From BACL27 sp964203235 (GTDB taxonomy: Bacteria; Actinomycetota; Acidimicrobiia; Acidimicrobiales; Ilumatobacteraceae): DNA of 64,000 nt. The DNA lies in assembly GCA_964203235.1 (NCBI GenBank), contig CAXNLE010000002.1:434001-498000 (forward strand). The letters run 5' to 3'. Below are positions 44,461-54,316 of this stretch, piece after piece (positions within the stretch are counted from its first letter, which is position 1; each line of letters opens with the position of its first letter). A program made the position numbers and the translations under genes. The notes beneath the pieces are model-generated. The model saw only the letters and a list, made by a program, of their open reading frames with translations. It was not told where the DNA came from and made no database searches.

Positions 44461-45531
44461 TTATTTCTCGCCGGCGTAGGCCAACTGCTCAGTCTGATAC
44501 TCAAGTGTCAACGCATCAATCACTGGATCTAAGTTGCCCGCCAAAACTTCTTGCAACTGATGCAACGTAAAGCCAATTCGATGGTCGGTAACTCGACTGT
44601 CTTTGAAGTTGTATGTGCGAATTTTTTCGCCACGTCCGCCGCCACCGACCTGTGCTTTTCGTTCTGCCGAAGCACGTGCCTGCGATTCTTCTTCTTGACG
44701 CTTAAGTAACCGCGCACGCAATACCTGCATCGCTCGCAATCGGTTTTGCAACTGACTGCGCTCATCTTGCATCGCAACTACAACACCGCTCGGTCGATGT
44801 GTGATGCGCACTGCCGAGTCAGTGGTGTTAACACCTTGACCGCCAGGGCCACTCGCGCGGTAAACATCAATCTGAAGATCTTTTTCATCAATGTGAAGTT
44901 CAACTTCTTCAACCTCTGGCAAAACCATCACTGTTGCCGAACTCGTATGAATTCGACCTTGGTTTTCGGTGGCCGGAACTCGCTGCACACGATGAGGCCC
45001 GCCCTCAAAGCGCATTCGAGTCCATGCGGTCTCTCCCTTGAATATCATTACGACTTGGTTGATTCCACCTTTCGGTGAAAGATCGAGCGACAACACTTCA
45101 ACTGCCCAGTTGTTACGAGCGGCAAATGCCTTGTACATGTCAAATAAATCAGTTGCAAAGAGGTTGGCTTCTTCTCCGCCTTCTGCGCCGCGAATTTCGA
45201 CGATTATGTTTTTACCAGCATTTGGATCTGGCGGCAATAATAAAATCTTGAGTTCATTCTCAAGTGCAGCAATTGTTGAAGTCGCAGAAATTAATTCTTC
45301 TTGCAACTGATCTCGCTCAGCGCCAATTGCGTCAGCAATCAACTCTTTTGCCGCCTGCGCGTTGCCGGTTGCGGCTTGATATTTACGAATGCACTCGACT
45401 AGAGGCGTCAATTGTTTGTATTTGCGAGAAACTTCGCGCAATTTATCTTGGTTTTCAAGCACCTCTGGCGTGGCCATGCTCGATTCAAGATCAAGAAAAT
45501 CTCTTTCAATGATGTCAAGTCGTTCTAGCAC
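44461..45531 (-). CDS. prfA: Peptide chain release factor 1
   Basis: A 356-residue factor that ends translation at UAA and UAG. The stop-codon-reading tripeptide is PAT in RVPATENQG, and the catalytic GGQ is in ASGPGGQGVNTTDSAVRI. Both are intact, so UAG should be an ordinary stop codon in this genome; TAG ends several genes here. Start at GTG 45531. Confidence 0.97.
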   Translation of the reverse strand: MLERLDIIERDFLDLESSMATPEVLENQDKLREVSRKYKQLTPLVECIRKYQAATGNAQAAKELIADAIGAERDQLQEELISATSTIAALENELKILLLPPDPNAGKNIIVEIRGAEGGEEANLFATDLFDMYKAFAARNNWAVEVLSLDLSPKGGINQVVMIFKGETAWTRMRFEGGPHRVQRVPATENQGRIHTSSATVMVLPEVEEVELHIDEKDLQIDVYRASGPGGQGVNTTDSAVRITHRPSGVVVAMQDERSQLQNRLRAMQVLRARLLKRQEEESQARASAERKAQVGGGGRGEKIRTYNFKDSRVTDHRIGFTLHQLQEVLAGNLDPVIDALTLEYQTEQLAYAGEK

Positions 45532-45549
45532 GATAATCAGACTATGGCT

Positions 45550-46584
45550 TTAATCTCGACCCCGTGTAGAAGCATCTAGAAGATTGCAACCAACGAAGCG
45601 TGCAGGGATGAATAACAACTCAGCAAGTTGAGCGATCGCTGGCACAATGTCACGCTGTGGTGAAACAAAAACTAGATCTGCCTGAGCATCAATTGCCTGT
45701 CGCGCATCAGCACCAAATGAAATCACATCTGGGTCTATCCCGATACTGAAAATCACAACCAACGACTGACCACTTCGAGAAATACCGACCGCACAGCATG
45801 GAACTTGGTCTTTGAGATTCGCACGAGGCATCGATGGCGCAACGGTTTGTAGCGAAATTGCGTCAACTAAATGTGGCGATGCACAAATCAAATGTCGCAA
45901 TAATCGCTCTCGACCAAGTTGATTTAATGGATGAGGATTCGCGCCAGCAATTCTTTTTGATGCGACTTCTTCAACGACTTTGCGCAAAGACTCAATCGTT
46001 GCCGTGCGACCGTGTAGCAACTGAAATGTTTCACGGTCATGAGTGCCGACACCGATTTCAAGACGCGATTTGACAACTGCTGTGTCGGTATCGTCGTGAA
46101 CCACACGACAAACTTCAAGACCACAAACCTCTCCAGCAAGAACACCGTGTTCGCGAGTTATTTCTGCACCGCTAATACGAATGAAGTCTGCAAATGACTC
46201 GTCGGCTGCACTGATTTCTTTCATCGGCACAGCGCTCGGCAAGGCAAGCACCGGGTCAACAGCGAGGTCACTCGCAATTTCATAGATGTCTATTTTGAAA
46301 TTAAAAAAACTTGCACGACGCGCAAGGTCACCAGCATTGTGTTCGGCAAAGATATTTACGGAAGTTGCACCATTACGTAACGCCCAAATCATTGCCGGCC
46401 CTAAACCAAATTCGTGACGTGAAGTTAACAACACCCAGGCGATGTTTTTACCGATAACACCAACGGATGAACCGAACTCGACAACTTCTTGATGTTGTGT
46501 CTCAGGATCTACAGACTGCGACGAAATGAGTGTGCGCAGATGCACACGAGCCAACCGTAATGCGTGACTATCGTTCGTCATCAT
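45550..46584 (-). CDS. Conserved-looking protein of unknown function between rho and prfA
   Basis: A 344-residue protein with alternating hydrophobic strands and helices, no signal peptide and no membrane helix. Visible segments include SSVGVIGKNIAWVLLTSRHEFGLG near the N-terminus and a central GVGTHDRETFQLLHGR. I recognise no catalytic motif. It occupies the place where rpmE (ribosomal protein L31) usually sits in Actinobacteria. Two tandem ATGs open it, 13 bp after the rho stop. Confidence 0.75.
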   Translation of the reverse strand: MMTNDSHALRLARVHLRTLISSQSVDPETQHQEVVEFGSSVGVIGKNIAWVLLTSRHEFGLGPAMIWALRNGATSVNIFAEHNAGDLARRASFFNFKIDIYEIASDLAVDPVLALPSAVPMKEISAADESFADFIRISGAEITREHGVLAGEVCGLEVCRVVHDDTDTAVVKSRLEIGVGTHDRETFQLLHGRTATIESLRKVVEEVASKRIAGANPHPLNQLGRERLLRHLICASPHLVDAISLQTVAPSMPRANLKDQVPCCAVGISRSGQSLVVIFSIGIDPDVISFGADARQAIDAQADLVFVSPQRDIVPAIAQLAELLFIPARFVGCNLLDASTRGRD

Positions 46585-46597
46585 GACGCGACGAAAC

Positions 46598-48349
46598 TTA
46601 AGACGTCGGTTGTTTTGCGATTTCGGCGAGGAACTCGTCGTTGTTCTTGAAAGTCTTTAGTCGATCAATCAACAACTCAAGCCCTGGTGCTGCACTGCCT
46701 TCAGCGGCAAGACCACTCAATACACGACGCAACTTCCAAACCATCTGAAGCTGCTGCCGATTAAACAACAACTCTTCGTGACGAGTGCTTGACGCATCAA
46801 CATCAATCGCCGGATAAATTCGTCGCTCTGCAAGTTTGCGATCAAGACGAAGCTCCATGTTGCCCGTTCCCTTAAACTCTTCGAAAATTGCATCATCCAT
46901 TCGGCTGTTGGTTTCAACTAGCGCCGTCGCCAAGATTGTAAGACTGCCGCCCTCTTCAATGTTGCGTGCAGCACCAAAGAACTTCTTAGGCGGATACAAC
47001 GCACCAGCGTCAATACCACCCGACATCACACGGCCAGTTGTTGGCGCAGCAAGGTTATAAGCACGCGACAAACGGGTGATTCCATCGAGAATAATTACAA
47101 CATCTTGTCCCATTTCAACCATGCGTTTTGCTTTTTCAATCACGAGTTCGGCGACATGAGTATGTTCTTCAGATGGTCGGTCAAAAGTTGAAGATACGAC
47201 TTCACCTTTTACTGTTCGACGCATGTCGGTTACTTCTTCAGGTCGCTCGTCAATTAGCAGAACTATCAACTTCACTTCTGGATAATTTTTTTCAATCGAA
47301 GTTGCGATCGTCTTCATCACAGTTGTCTTGCCGGCTTTCGGTGGCGAAACGATGATTCCGCGTTGGCCTTTGCCAATTGGCGAAATCAAGTCAATGATTC
47401 GTGCGGTCATGTTTGTCGGGTCACTTGCCGTTGATAGTTCTAATTTCTCGTCAGGAAACAACGGTGTCAGGTCTTCGAATTTCGGACGCGGCTTCATTTT
47501 TTCAACATCAATACCGTTGATCGTGCGAATGTCGAGCATGCCAGGATTCTTTTCGTTTCGACCAGCAGGTCGTGACATTCCAGTTACATAGTCGCCTTTG
47601 CGCAAATTAAATTGTCGCGTCAAGCGAACTGAAACATAAACATCACCTTGCGAGGCAAGATATCCATTAACACGCAAGAAGCCGTAGCCCTCGTCACGCA
47701 AATCTAGGTAACCCGAAACTTCGATCGGATCATTATTGATCGGCTCATTTGAATCTTGCATTTCATTTGATTCATAACGGTCCGCACCTTGCGGGCCGTC
47801 ATCACGAGTATTGCGAAATCCGCCTGGTGTGCGACGACGACGATTGCGATTGCGATTGCGATTGCCGGCATCTTGATCGTTGTAATTGCGCGGTGGATTA
47901 TTTCGATTATCGCGATTATCGTTTCGCGGCTCACGCGGCTCACGCGGGCCCCGATTATCACGAAACTCGCGATTGTCGCTACGAGATTCGGTCTGCTCAG
48001 TTCGGCGACGAGCATCAGGAGCAATCGGTGTGCCTTCATGCTCGGCAAGTTCAATTTCCCATTCGGATAAAGGCTGACCATCGGCGCCAAGCGCAGCAAC
48101 TTGCGAACTTCTCGCGTTCTCTGACTCTGACTTTGCTGACGAAGTAGACCCGCGCGAAGATGTCGGCGCAGGCGCGGCCGAGACTGATGGTGCAGGCGCA
48201 GACGGCGCAGTCTGCTCAAGAATCATTTCAATGATTTCTTCTTTTTTGGCACGTCCTGCCGATTTGACGCCAAGTGCTTTGGCAATCGCCAAAAGTTGGT
48301 CGCGATCTTTTGCTTCGAGTGCCGATTGTTCGAGGGCTCCACTAGCCAC
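46598..48349 (-). CDS. rho: Transcription termination factor Rho
   Basis: A 583-residue hexameric RNA helicase. Rho_N (about 5-45), then a long Arg/Asn/Asp-rich disordered insert (about 60-205), as in other Actinobacteria. The cold-shock-like RNA-binding domain (GYLDLRDEGYGFLRVNG), Walker A in PPKAGKTT (336-343) and the Q-loop region (DRPSEEHTHVAELV) follow. The insert binds RNA in high-GC relatives and widens target choice. Start at GTG 48349. Confidence 0.96.
   Translation of the reverse strand: MASGALEQSALEAKDRDQLLAIAKALGVKSAGRAKKEEIIEMILEQTAPSAPAPSVSAAPAPTSSRGSTSSAKSESENARSSQVAALGADGQPLSEWEIELAEHEGTPIAPDARRRTEQTESRSDNREFRDNRGPREPREPRNDNRDNRNNPPRNYNDQDAGNRNRNRNRRRRTPGGFRNTRDDGPQGADRYESNEMQDSNEPINNDPIEVSGYLDLRDEGYGFLRVNGYLASQGDVYVSVRLTRQFNLRKGDYVTGMSRPAGRNEKNPGMLDIRTINGIDVEKMKPRPKFEDLTPLFPDEKLELSTASDPTNMTARIIDLISPIGKGQRGIIVSPPKAGKTTVMKTIATSIEKNYPEVKLIVLLIDERPEEVTDMRRTVKGEVVSSTFDRPSEEHTHVAELVIEKAKRMVEMGQDVVIILDGITRLSRAYNLAAPTTGRVMSGGIDAGALYPPKKFFGAARNIEEGGSLTILATALVETNSRMDDAIFEEFKGTGNMELRLDRKLAERRIYPAIDVDASSTRHEELLFNRQQLQMVWKLRRVLSGLAAEGSAAPGLELLIDRLKTFKNNDEFLAEIAKQPTS
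47841..47864 (-). repeat. Hexanucleotide microsatellite in the rho insert
   Basis: Four copies of CGATTG on the plus strand code for alternating Asn-Arg in the disordered domain of Rho (NRNRNRNR). More degenerate repeats of similar composition follow to about 47945. Copy-number changes would remain in frame. Confidence 0.85.
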
Positions 48350-48538
48350 AAATGCCTACTTTCAGGGCAACTATAATTTGCCGCCCAATTTGCCGCTCAT
48401 TCTCAAAATGCAGGTGCACAGATCGGTTTGCTTTGAAATGTGTCTGCCAAGAAATGGCGGGGACTTACTCGGGAACCCGAGCGAGACAACCCTAGCCGAC
48501 TACTTAGTAGTTGGCAACAACAGTTTCCGTGACAAAAT
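48350..48538. promoter_or_regulatory. rho upstream region with direct and inverted repeats
   Basis: The 189-bp gap between thrC and rho holds two 10-bp direct repeats AATTTGCCGC (48375-48384, 48387-48396), with a TATAGT-like box beside them on the minus strand. It also holds a perfect inverted repeat CTCGGG-AA-CCCGAG (48468-48481) and ACTACT-T-AGTAGT (48499-48511). None has a T run, so these look like rho leader or control structures rather than an intrinsic terminator for thrC. Rho genes often control themselves through leader RNA; that is inference here. Confidence 0.4.
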
Positions 48539-49927
48539 TTAACGACATTTTGCTACGAATGCCTGAACCGACTTCAAATTATTTGGCAATGAAGTGATCC
48601 GCTCAGGACGACTCATTAAGTCAGCAAGGTGTTCTGGCAACTCGGGTGTCTGACCCGTTGCGCGACGTACAGCATCAGGAAATTTCGCCGGGTGGGCAGT
48701 TGCCAAAGTAATTATCGATTGATTTTTTGGATAATTTACGCCAACGCTTTGACGAGCCGCAGACAAGCCAACTGCTGTGTGTGGGTCGATCAACATCCCC
48801 GTTTGCTGATGAACATCTTTCATTGTTGCCAAAGTTTGCTCATCGTTGCAGCGGTAACCCGCAAACACACCGGTGATCCACTTTGCATAATTACTTTGGG
48901 TGACGATCAATTCGCCAGTGCTGCGAAACTCTGTCAGTTGTTTTGCAGTTAATTCTCCGTCGCGATTATTCATTTCAAACAACAACCGTTCAAAGTTGGA
49001 TGAAACCTGAATGTCCATACTCGGACTCAAAGTTGGCACAACCTCATTTGCTGTCATCTGCTGCGACTCAAAAAATCGGGTCAAAATATCATTTGTATTT
49101 GACGCCACGACGAACCCATCAATCGAAGCGCCCATCTGCTTGGCAATCCATCCTGCCAAGACATTGCCAAAATTTCCGGTCGGCACACTAAAAACGGCAG
49201 AGTCGCCAAGTTTTTCAAGTGCAGTGAAGTAGTAAACAACTTGTGCCATCACGCGCACCCAATTAATTGAATTGACTGCTGAAAGTTGATTTGCGTCGCG
49301 AAACTTTTGGTCGTTGAACATTGCTTTCACCAAGTCTTGGCAGTCATCAAATGTGCCATCGATGGCTACCGCATGAACATTGCTTGCAGTAAGGGTCGTC
49401 ATCTGGCGGCGCTGCACATCGCTAACTCGGTTATTGGGATACAACATCACAATGTCAATATTTCGACATGATGCGACGCCGTCAAATGCCGCTCCGCCAG
49501 TATCGCCACTAGTTGCACCAACGATCATCACTCGCTCGGTGCGCTGATTTAGTACATGGTCAAATAATTTGCCAACTAGTTGCAGAGCAACGTCTTTAAA
49601 CGCCAAAGTTGGCCCGTGAAATAACTCGAGCAAATATTCATCTGGCGCTATTTCAATCAGCGGCGCTACATCTGGATGGCGAAATGTCGAATATGCGTCA
49701 ACACATAATTGTTGAAAAACTTTGGCATCAATTTCGTCACCAACAAATGGCGCCATGATGCTCGCTGCTCGCTGCGCATAGGTGGCATCAAATTTTTCGT
49801 CAGTTGATTTGGCAGGTGCGGGCCAAGTTTGCGGCACATACAACCCGCCATCGCGCGCTAAACCCGCTAGCAAAACGTCACAGAAACCAATTTCGGGCGC
49901 AGTGCCACGCGTCGAGATATATCGCAT
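48539..49927 (-). CDS. thrC: Threonine synthase (long form)
   Basis: A 462-residue PLP enzyme that makes threonine from O-phosphohomoserine. The opening MRYISTRG, the PLP lysine in HGPTLAFKDVAL and the glycine loop ATSGDTGGAAF are present. Its length and N-terminus match the long (E. coli/yeast) class rather than the short form of about 360 residues typical of mycobacteria. It follows hom by 6 bp. No thrB is seen in the window. Confidence 0.95.
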   Translation of the reverse strand: MRYISTRGTAPEIGFCDVLLAGLARDGGLYVPQTWPAPAKSTDEKFDATYAQRAASIMAPFVGDEIDAKVFQQLCVDAYSTFRHPDVAPLIEIAPDEYLLELFHGPTLAFKDVALQLVGKLFDHVLNQRTERVMIVGATSGDTGGAAFDGVASCRNIDIVMLYPNNRVSDVQRRQMTTLTASNVHAVAIDGTFDDCQDLVKAMFNDQKFRDANQLSAVNSINWVRVMAQVVYYFTALEKLGDSAVFSVPTGNFGNVLAGWIAKQMGASIDGFVVASNTNDILTRFFESQQMTANEVVPTLSPSMDIQVSSNFERLLFEMNNRDGELTAKQLTEFRSTGELIVTQSNYAKWITGVFAGYRCNDEQTLATMKDVHQQTGMLIDPHTAVGLSAARQSVGVNYPKNQSIITLATAHPAKFPDAVRRATGQTPELPEHLADLMSRPERITSLPNNLKSVQAFVAKCR

Positions 49928-49933
49928 TATTTA

Positions 49934-51232
49934 CTAGCCAGCAACAACACGCAATAGCGCGCCAACATGCTTGACGACATCCAGCGATTTAAATTCGGTG
50001 AGGCAACTTTGCACGGCCGATTCTTTAGCATCATGCGTCAAGAAAACAAGTCGTGCATCAGAACCAATGCCATCTTGTTCGGCTGCCCGAATACTTACGC
50101 TATTGCGCGCAAACACACCAGTTACGGCGTGCAGCACCCCAGGCTTATCAGCAACTTCTAGCCCAATCATGTATTCACAATTAATTTCACTAATCGGCAA
50201 TAATTTTGCATCGGTAAACGCGCCGAGTGGCGCGTGAGTGTCTTTGCGTAAATTTATTGCAGCATCAATCACATCGCCAAGCACAGCCGATGCTGTCGGT
50301 TCACCACCTGCTCCACGACCGTAAAACATTAACGACCCAGAAGCACGACCGTCAACAACCACAGCATTAAAACTTTCACGTACTGCCGCAAGCGGATTCG
50401 TAAGTGGCACGAGCGCTGGGTGCACGCGAACCGAAAGCTTTGTGCTTGAACTAGCTAACTCAGCAACGCCGAGAAGTTTTACAGCGAAACCAAATTTACG
50501 TGCAATCGCAATATCGGCTGCAGTAATTTCTGTGATTCCTTCGCAATAAACATCATCTAGTCGAACAGTTGTACCAAATGCAATACTGGCGATGATCGCA
50601 ATCTTGGCGGCAGCGTCATGACCTTGCACATCTGCAGTTGGGTCAGCCTCAGCAAAGCCAAGTTGTTGTGCTTCAGCAAGCGCAACTTGATAGTCGGCAC
50701 CATGTTCACTCATCTTGGTGAGAATAAAGTTTGTTGTGCCATTGACAATTCCCATTACACGGGTGATCGGCTCGCCCCGCAAACTTTCGCGCAACGGTCT
50801 GACTAATGGAATCCCACCACAAACGGCTGCCTCAAATAGCAAGTCGGTGCTCGCGGCATCAGCAGCGCCAAACAACTCGGCACCGTGACGTGCAAGCAAC
50901 GCCTTATTGGCAGTGATCACGGGTTTATTGGCCTTAAGCGCAGCAAAAATAAGTTCAGAAGCAGGATCAATGCCACCCATCAGCTCAACCACCAAGTCAA
51001 CTTCAGATGACTTAACTAGCGCGTGCGGGTCACTAACTAACACAGCACCTTTTGGCAACGTGTGCTTTTTCTTTGTGTCGCGAATGCAAACCTGTACGAC
51101 TTCGAGGCGCACTCCACTGCGCGCCAAAATTTCATCTGACTGTTGACTAACTAAAGCAACAAACGCCGAGCCGACAACGCCGTGACCCAGCACACCGAGG
51201 CGTACAACATCAGCGCTCGTGTGCGACGGCAT
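49934..51232 (-). CDS. hom: Homoserine dehydrogenase
   Basis: A 432-residue NAD(P)H enzyme. N-terminal Rossmann motif LGVLGHGVVGSAF, catalytic region (NGTTNFILTKM and GFAEADPTADVQGHDAAAK), then a C-terminal ACT domain (IGLEVADKPGVLHAVTGVFA) for feedback control by threonine. It is in the operon argS-lysA-hom-thrC. Confidence 0.96.
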   Translation of the reverse strand: MPSHTSADVVRLGVLGHGVVGSAFVALVSQQSDEILARSGVRLEVVQVCIRDTKKKHTLPKGAVLVSDPHALVKSSEVDLVVELMGGIDPASELIFAALKANKPVITANKALLARHGAELFGAADAASTDLLFEAAVCGGIPLVRPLRESLRGEPITRVMGIVNGTTNFILTKMSEHGADYQVALAEAQQLGFAEADPTADVQGHDAAAKIAIIASIAFGTTVRLDDVYCEGITEITAADIAIARKFGFAVKLLGVAELASSSTKLSVRVHPALVPLTNPLAAVRESFNAVVVDGRASGSLMFYGRGAGGEPTASAVLGDVIDAAINLRKDTHAPLGAFTDAKLLPISEINCEYMIGLEVADKPGVLHAVTGVFARNSVSIRAAEQDGIGSDARLVFLTHDAKESAVQSCLTEFKSLDVVKHVGALLRVVAG

Positions 51233-51234
51233 AT

Positions 51235-52518
51235 TTATACGCTATCTGCGACGTCAAGATTGACGAGATCAATAAATGTTTCGCGACGCACGACTAATCG
51301 CGCAGAACCTTTGCTAATAAAAACAACTGGTGGTCGAGTGACTTTGTTGTAGTTAGAGCCCATGCTGTGCCCGTACGCACCAGTAACTGGAGTCGCAATT
51401 ATGTCACCGACTTTATAATTCTTTGGAAGTAATGCATCATCAATCAAAACATCGCCGCTCTCGCAATGTTTTCCGACAATTCGTGCATGTTCGGTGCGGT
51501 CATCATTAATGCGCTCTGGCAAAAATGCTTCGTACCCCGAGTCGTAAAGCACTGGTCTCGGGTTGTCGCTCATTCCACCATCAACTGCAACATATGTTCG
51601 TATTCCGGGCAAATGTTTAATTGAGCCAATGCGATAAAGAGTCACCGCCGCAGATGCAACTATGGCACGGCCTGGCTCAACAAAAACTTTTGTACCTGAA
51701 CGCAATTTTGCCGTCGCTGGAGCAAGTGCTTTTGCCCACTGAGTAATCGTCGGTGCGTGCTCACTCTCAACGTATGCGACACCAAGACCGCCACCCAAAG
51801 TTAATTCGGCGACTTCTAATTGATTAGCGAAGTTGACCATTATTTCTGCGGCCTGCTCAAAGTTTTCTGCAGCAAAAACATTTGAACCAATGTGACAGTG
51901 AATGCCAACGAATTCGACGCTTGCCGATGATCGCACACGATCGACAGCGCGCTGAGCATCACCGTTGCGCAAATTGAAACCAAACTTTGAATCATCTTGA
52001 CCAGTTGAAACAAACTCATGAGTGTGAACTGCCACGCCAGGAGTAACTCGCAATTGAATTCGCACGCGAGGCATGCCACGGCTGTGCAGTTCGTCGAGGC
52101 GATCTAGTTCGTCAAAGTTATCGACAACGATGTGGCGAACTTTTGCCTCGAGGGCCATCTTGAGTTCTTCGATGCTTTTGTTGTTGCCGTGCAAAACACA
52201 AGCAGAGCCCGGCACACCAGCATGCAACGCAACAAATAACTCACCGCCAGTCGCAACATCAAGTAGCAAACCTTCTTCGTGCGCCAACCTGGCCATTGCC
52301 CCACACAAAAATGCTTTTGTTGCGTAGACGACTTGGTTTCTGCCAAAAACTTCTACCGCCTCTCGACAGCGAGAACGAAGATGCTCTTCGTCATAAACAA
52401 AAACGGGGGTGCCAAACTTTTCTGCAAGTTCGACTAGATCGCAGCCACCAATTTCTAAATGACCCAATTTGTTTTCAACTGCTGTGTCTGGCAGCAAATG
52501 CTTGGCGATGCGACTCAC
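51235..52518 (-). CDS. lysA: Diaminopimelate decarboxylase
   Basis: A 427-residue fold-type III PLP enzyme that makes lysine from meso-DAP. PLP lysine in VVYATKAFLC, glycine loop TLGGGLGVAYVESE, and the partner-subunit site CESGDVL are conserved. The GTG start overlaps the argS stop as GTGA. It supplies lysine next to the threonine branch genes. Confidence 0.96.
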   Translation of the reverse strand: MSRIAKHLLPDTAVENKLGHLEIGGCDLVELAEKFGTPVFVYDEEHLRSRCREAVEVFGRNQVVYATKAFLCGAMARLAHEEGLLLDVATGGELFVALHAGVPGSACVLHGNNKSIEELKMALEAKVRHIVVDNFDELDRLDELHSRGMPRVRIQLRVTPGVAVHTHEFVSTGQDDSKFGFNLRNGDAQRAVDRVRSSASVEFVGIHCHIGSNVFAAENFEQAAEIMVNFANQLEVAELTLGGGLGVAYVESEHAPTITQWAKALAPATAKLRSGTKVFVEPGRAIVASAAVTLYRIGSIKHLPGIRTYVAVDGGMSDNPRPVLYDSGYEAFLPERINDDRTEHARIVGKHCESGDVLIDDALLPKNYKVGDIIATPVTGAYGHSMGSNYNKVTRPPVVFISKGSARLVVRRETFIDLVNLDVADSV

Positions 52519-54254
52519 ATCTGCTCCGGTGCTTCAATGCCGAGTACACCAAGTCCCGCCTGCATCACTCGCGCAGTTAGGTCACAAAGCATTAATCGGC
52601 TGTTGCGCTGTTCGTCTGAGTCTGCCTTAAGCACCGAGCACTGCTCATAGAACGACGAGAAACTTGACGCCAAATCGTAGAGATAAGTACACAAACGATG
52701 CGGACTGTACTTATCTAGAGTGTCCCAAAATGCAGAATCAAATTGCAATACTCGCATTGCAAGTTCTCGCTCTGCTGTGTGCTCGATTATTGGCGTCACA
52801 GCACGCACACTTTGGCGTTCAATATTTGCACGTCTAAAGATGCTACAAATTCGTGCGTGCGCATACTGCAAGTATGGCGACGTGTTGCCATCAAACGAAA
52901 GCATTCGATCCCAATCAAATGTGTAATCTTTGATTCGATCAGTCGAAAGATCTGCGTATTTAACTGCACCGATTCCGACGATGCGAGCAATTTCGCTTTG
53001 TCTTTCAGTCGATAGTTCTGGATTTTTTTCTGCAACTGCTGCTGCGGCACGTTCAACGGCCTCGGTCAACAATGCATCAAGTTTGATCGTGTCACCACTT
53101 CGAGTCTTCAACATTTTGCGATCGGCACCTAACACGTTGCCAAAAGCAACATGAAGCATTTCTCTCGGGGCCTGCAACCAACCGGCTTGTTTGGCCACTG
53201 CTGACACCATTTGCAAATGTTGCGCCTGAGGTGAACCGACAACATAAAGCAACAGCGATGCGTCGAGTCTTTCAACACGGTCAATTACACACGCAAGATC
53301 ACTCGTCGCGTAGTTATAACCACCATCAGTTTTACGGATGATCAACGGCAACGGTTGATTCTCGCGGTTTGTGAACCCCGCTGGAAACACGACATTTGCA
53401 CCATCACTATTTGTGAGCATCCCAAGATCAGAAAGTCGTTGCGCAACTTGCGGTAGCAACGAGTTGTAAGCGCTCTCACCCATCACATCCGAATCTTGCA
53501 ACATCACACCAAGAGTTTCGTAGATAGTTTGAAAATATCTCGTGCTTTCGGTGACTAAAAGTTTCCAGAGTCGAAGCGTCTCGGCGTCGCCACCTTGCAG
53601 CGCAACAACCCGAGTGCGTGCCCGATTTTGAAACTCTTCAGATTCATCAAACTTTTTTCTAGCACTGCGATAAAACGAATCTAAGTCTCCGATTGAAAGT
53701 TCTTCAGCGGCGCTTGTCTCTCCTAAGTCAACGAGATGTTCGATCAACATGCCAAACGGTGTGCCCCAGTCACCAACATGGTTCTCGCGCACGACAGTGT
53801 TGCCTACGTACATCAGCATTCGCACGAGTGCATCGCCAATCACTGTCGAGCGCAGATGCCCAACATGCATTTCTTTGGCAACATTGGGCGCCGAATAATC
53901 GATTACGACGCGACGCGACGCGGGTGCACTAGCCACACCAAGTTTCTCGTTGTTGCTGGCGACAACGAGTTGGCGAGCTAAAAAATCGTTAGCAAATGTG
54001 AGGTTGATAAAACCAGGCCCAGCAACTTCTGTTGCGCTACAGATATCTTGCAACTCTGCGACTTCGAGAACTTTGGCTGCGATGTCTCGTGGCGTTGCGC
54101 CCATTACTTTGGCAAGTGCCAGCGAGCCGTTAACTTGAGCGTCAGCGCGATCACTTTGGCGCACTGCTGTGTCAACGCCAACAGCACGTTGCCCAGCGAT
54201 CTTTTCGAACGCAGCCGCAATGCGTTGCGAAACTAAACCAACCGGATCTGCCAC
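52515..54254 (-). CDS. argS: Arginyl-tRNA synthetase
   Basis: A 579-residue class I synthetase. N-terminal Add-1 domain, HIGH-type motif in MHVGHLRSTVIGD, the KMSKS-like region MLKTRSGDTIKL and a C-terminal DALR anticodon domain are present. It leads the operon with lysA, hom and thrC; coupling of argS to lysA is conserved in many Actinobacteria. Confidence 0.96.
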   Translation of the reverse strand: MADPVGLVSQRIAAAFEKIAGQRAVGVDTAVRQSDRADAQVNGSLALAKVMGATPRDIAAKVLEVAELQDICSATEVAGPGFINLTFANDFLARQLVVASNNEKLGVASAPASRRVVIDYSAPNVAKEMHVGHLRSTVIGDALVRMLMYVGNTVVRENHVGDWGTPFGMLIEHLVDLGETSAAEELSIGDLDSFYRSARKKFDESEEFQNRARTRVVALQGGDAETLRLWKLLVTESTRYFQTIYETLGVMLQDSDVMGESAYNSLLPQVAQRLSDLGMLTNSDGANVVFPAGFTNRENQPLPLIIRKTDGGYNYATSDLACVIDRVERLDASLLLYVVGSPQAQHLQMVSAVAKQAGWLQAPREMLHVAFGNVLGADRKMLKTRSGDTIKLDALLTEAVERAAAAVAEKNPELSTERQSEIARIVGIGAVKYADLSTDRIKDYTFDWDRMLSFDGNTSPYLQYAHARICSIFRRANIERQSVRAVTPIIEHTAERELAMRVLQFDSAFWDTLDKYSPHRLCTYLYDLASSFSSFYEQCSVLKADSDEQRNSRLMLCDLTARVMQAGLGVLGIEAPEQM

Positions 54255-54316
54255 CCTTTCATTGTTGCCTAGATGGCACCATGAAACGCGCTGATTTGTT
54301 GAGTATCTTCTATTTT

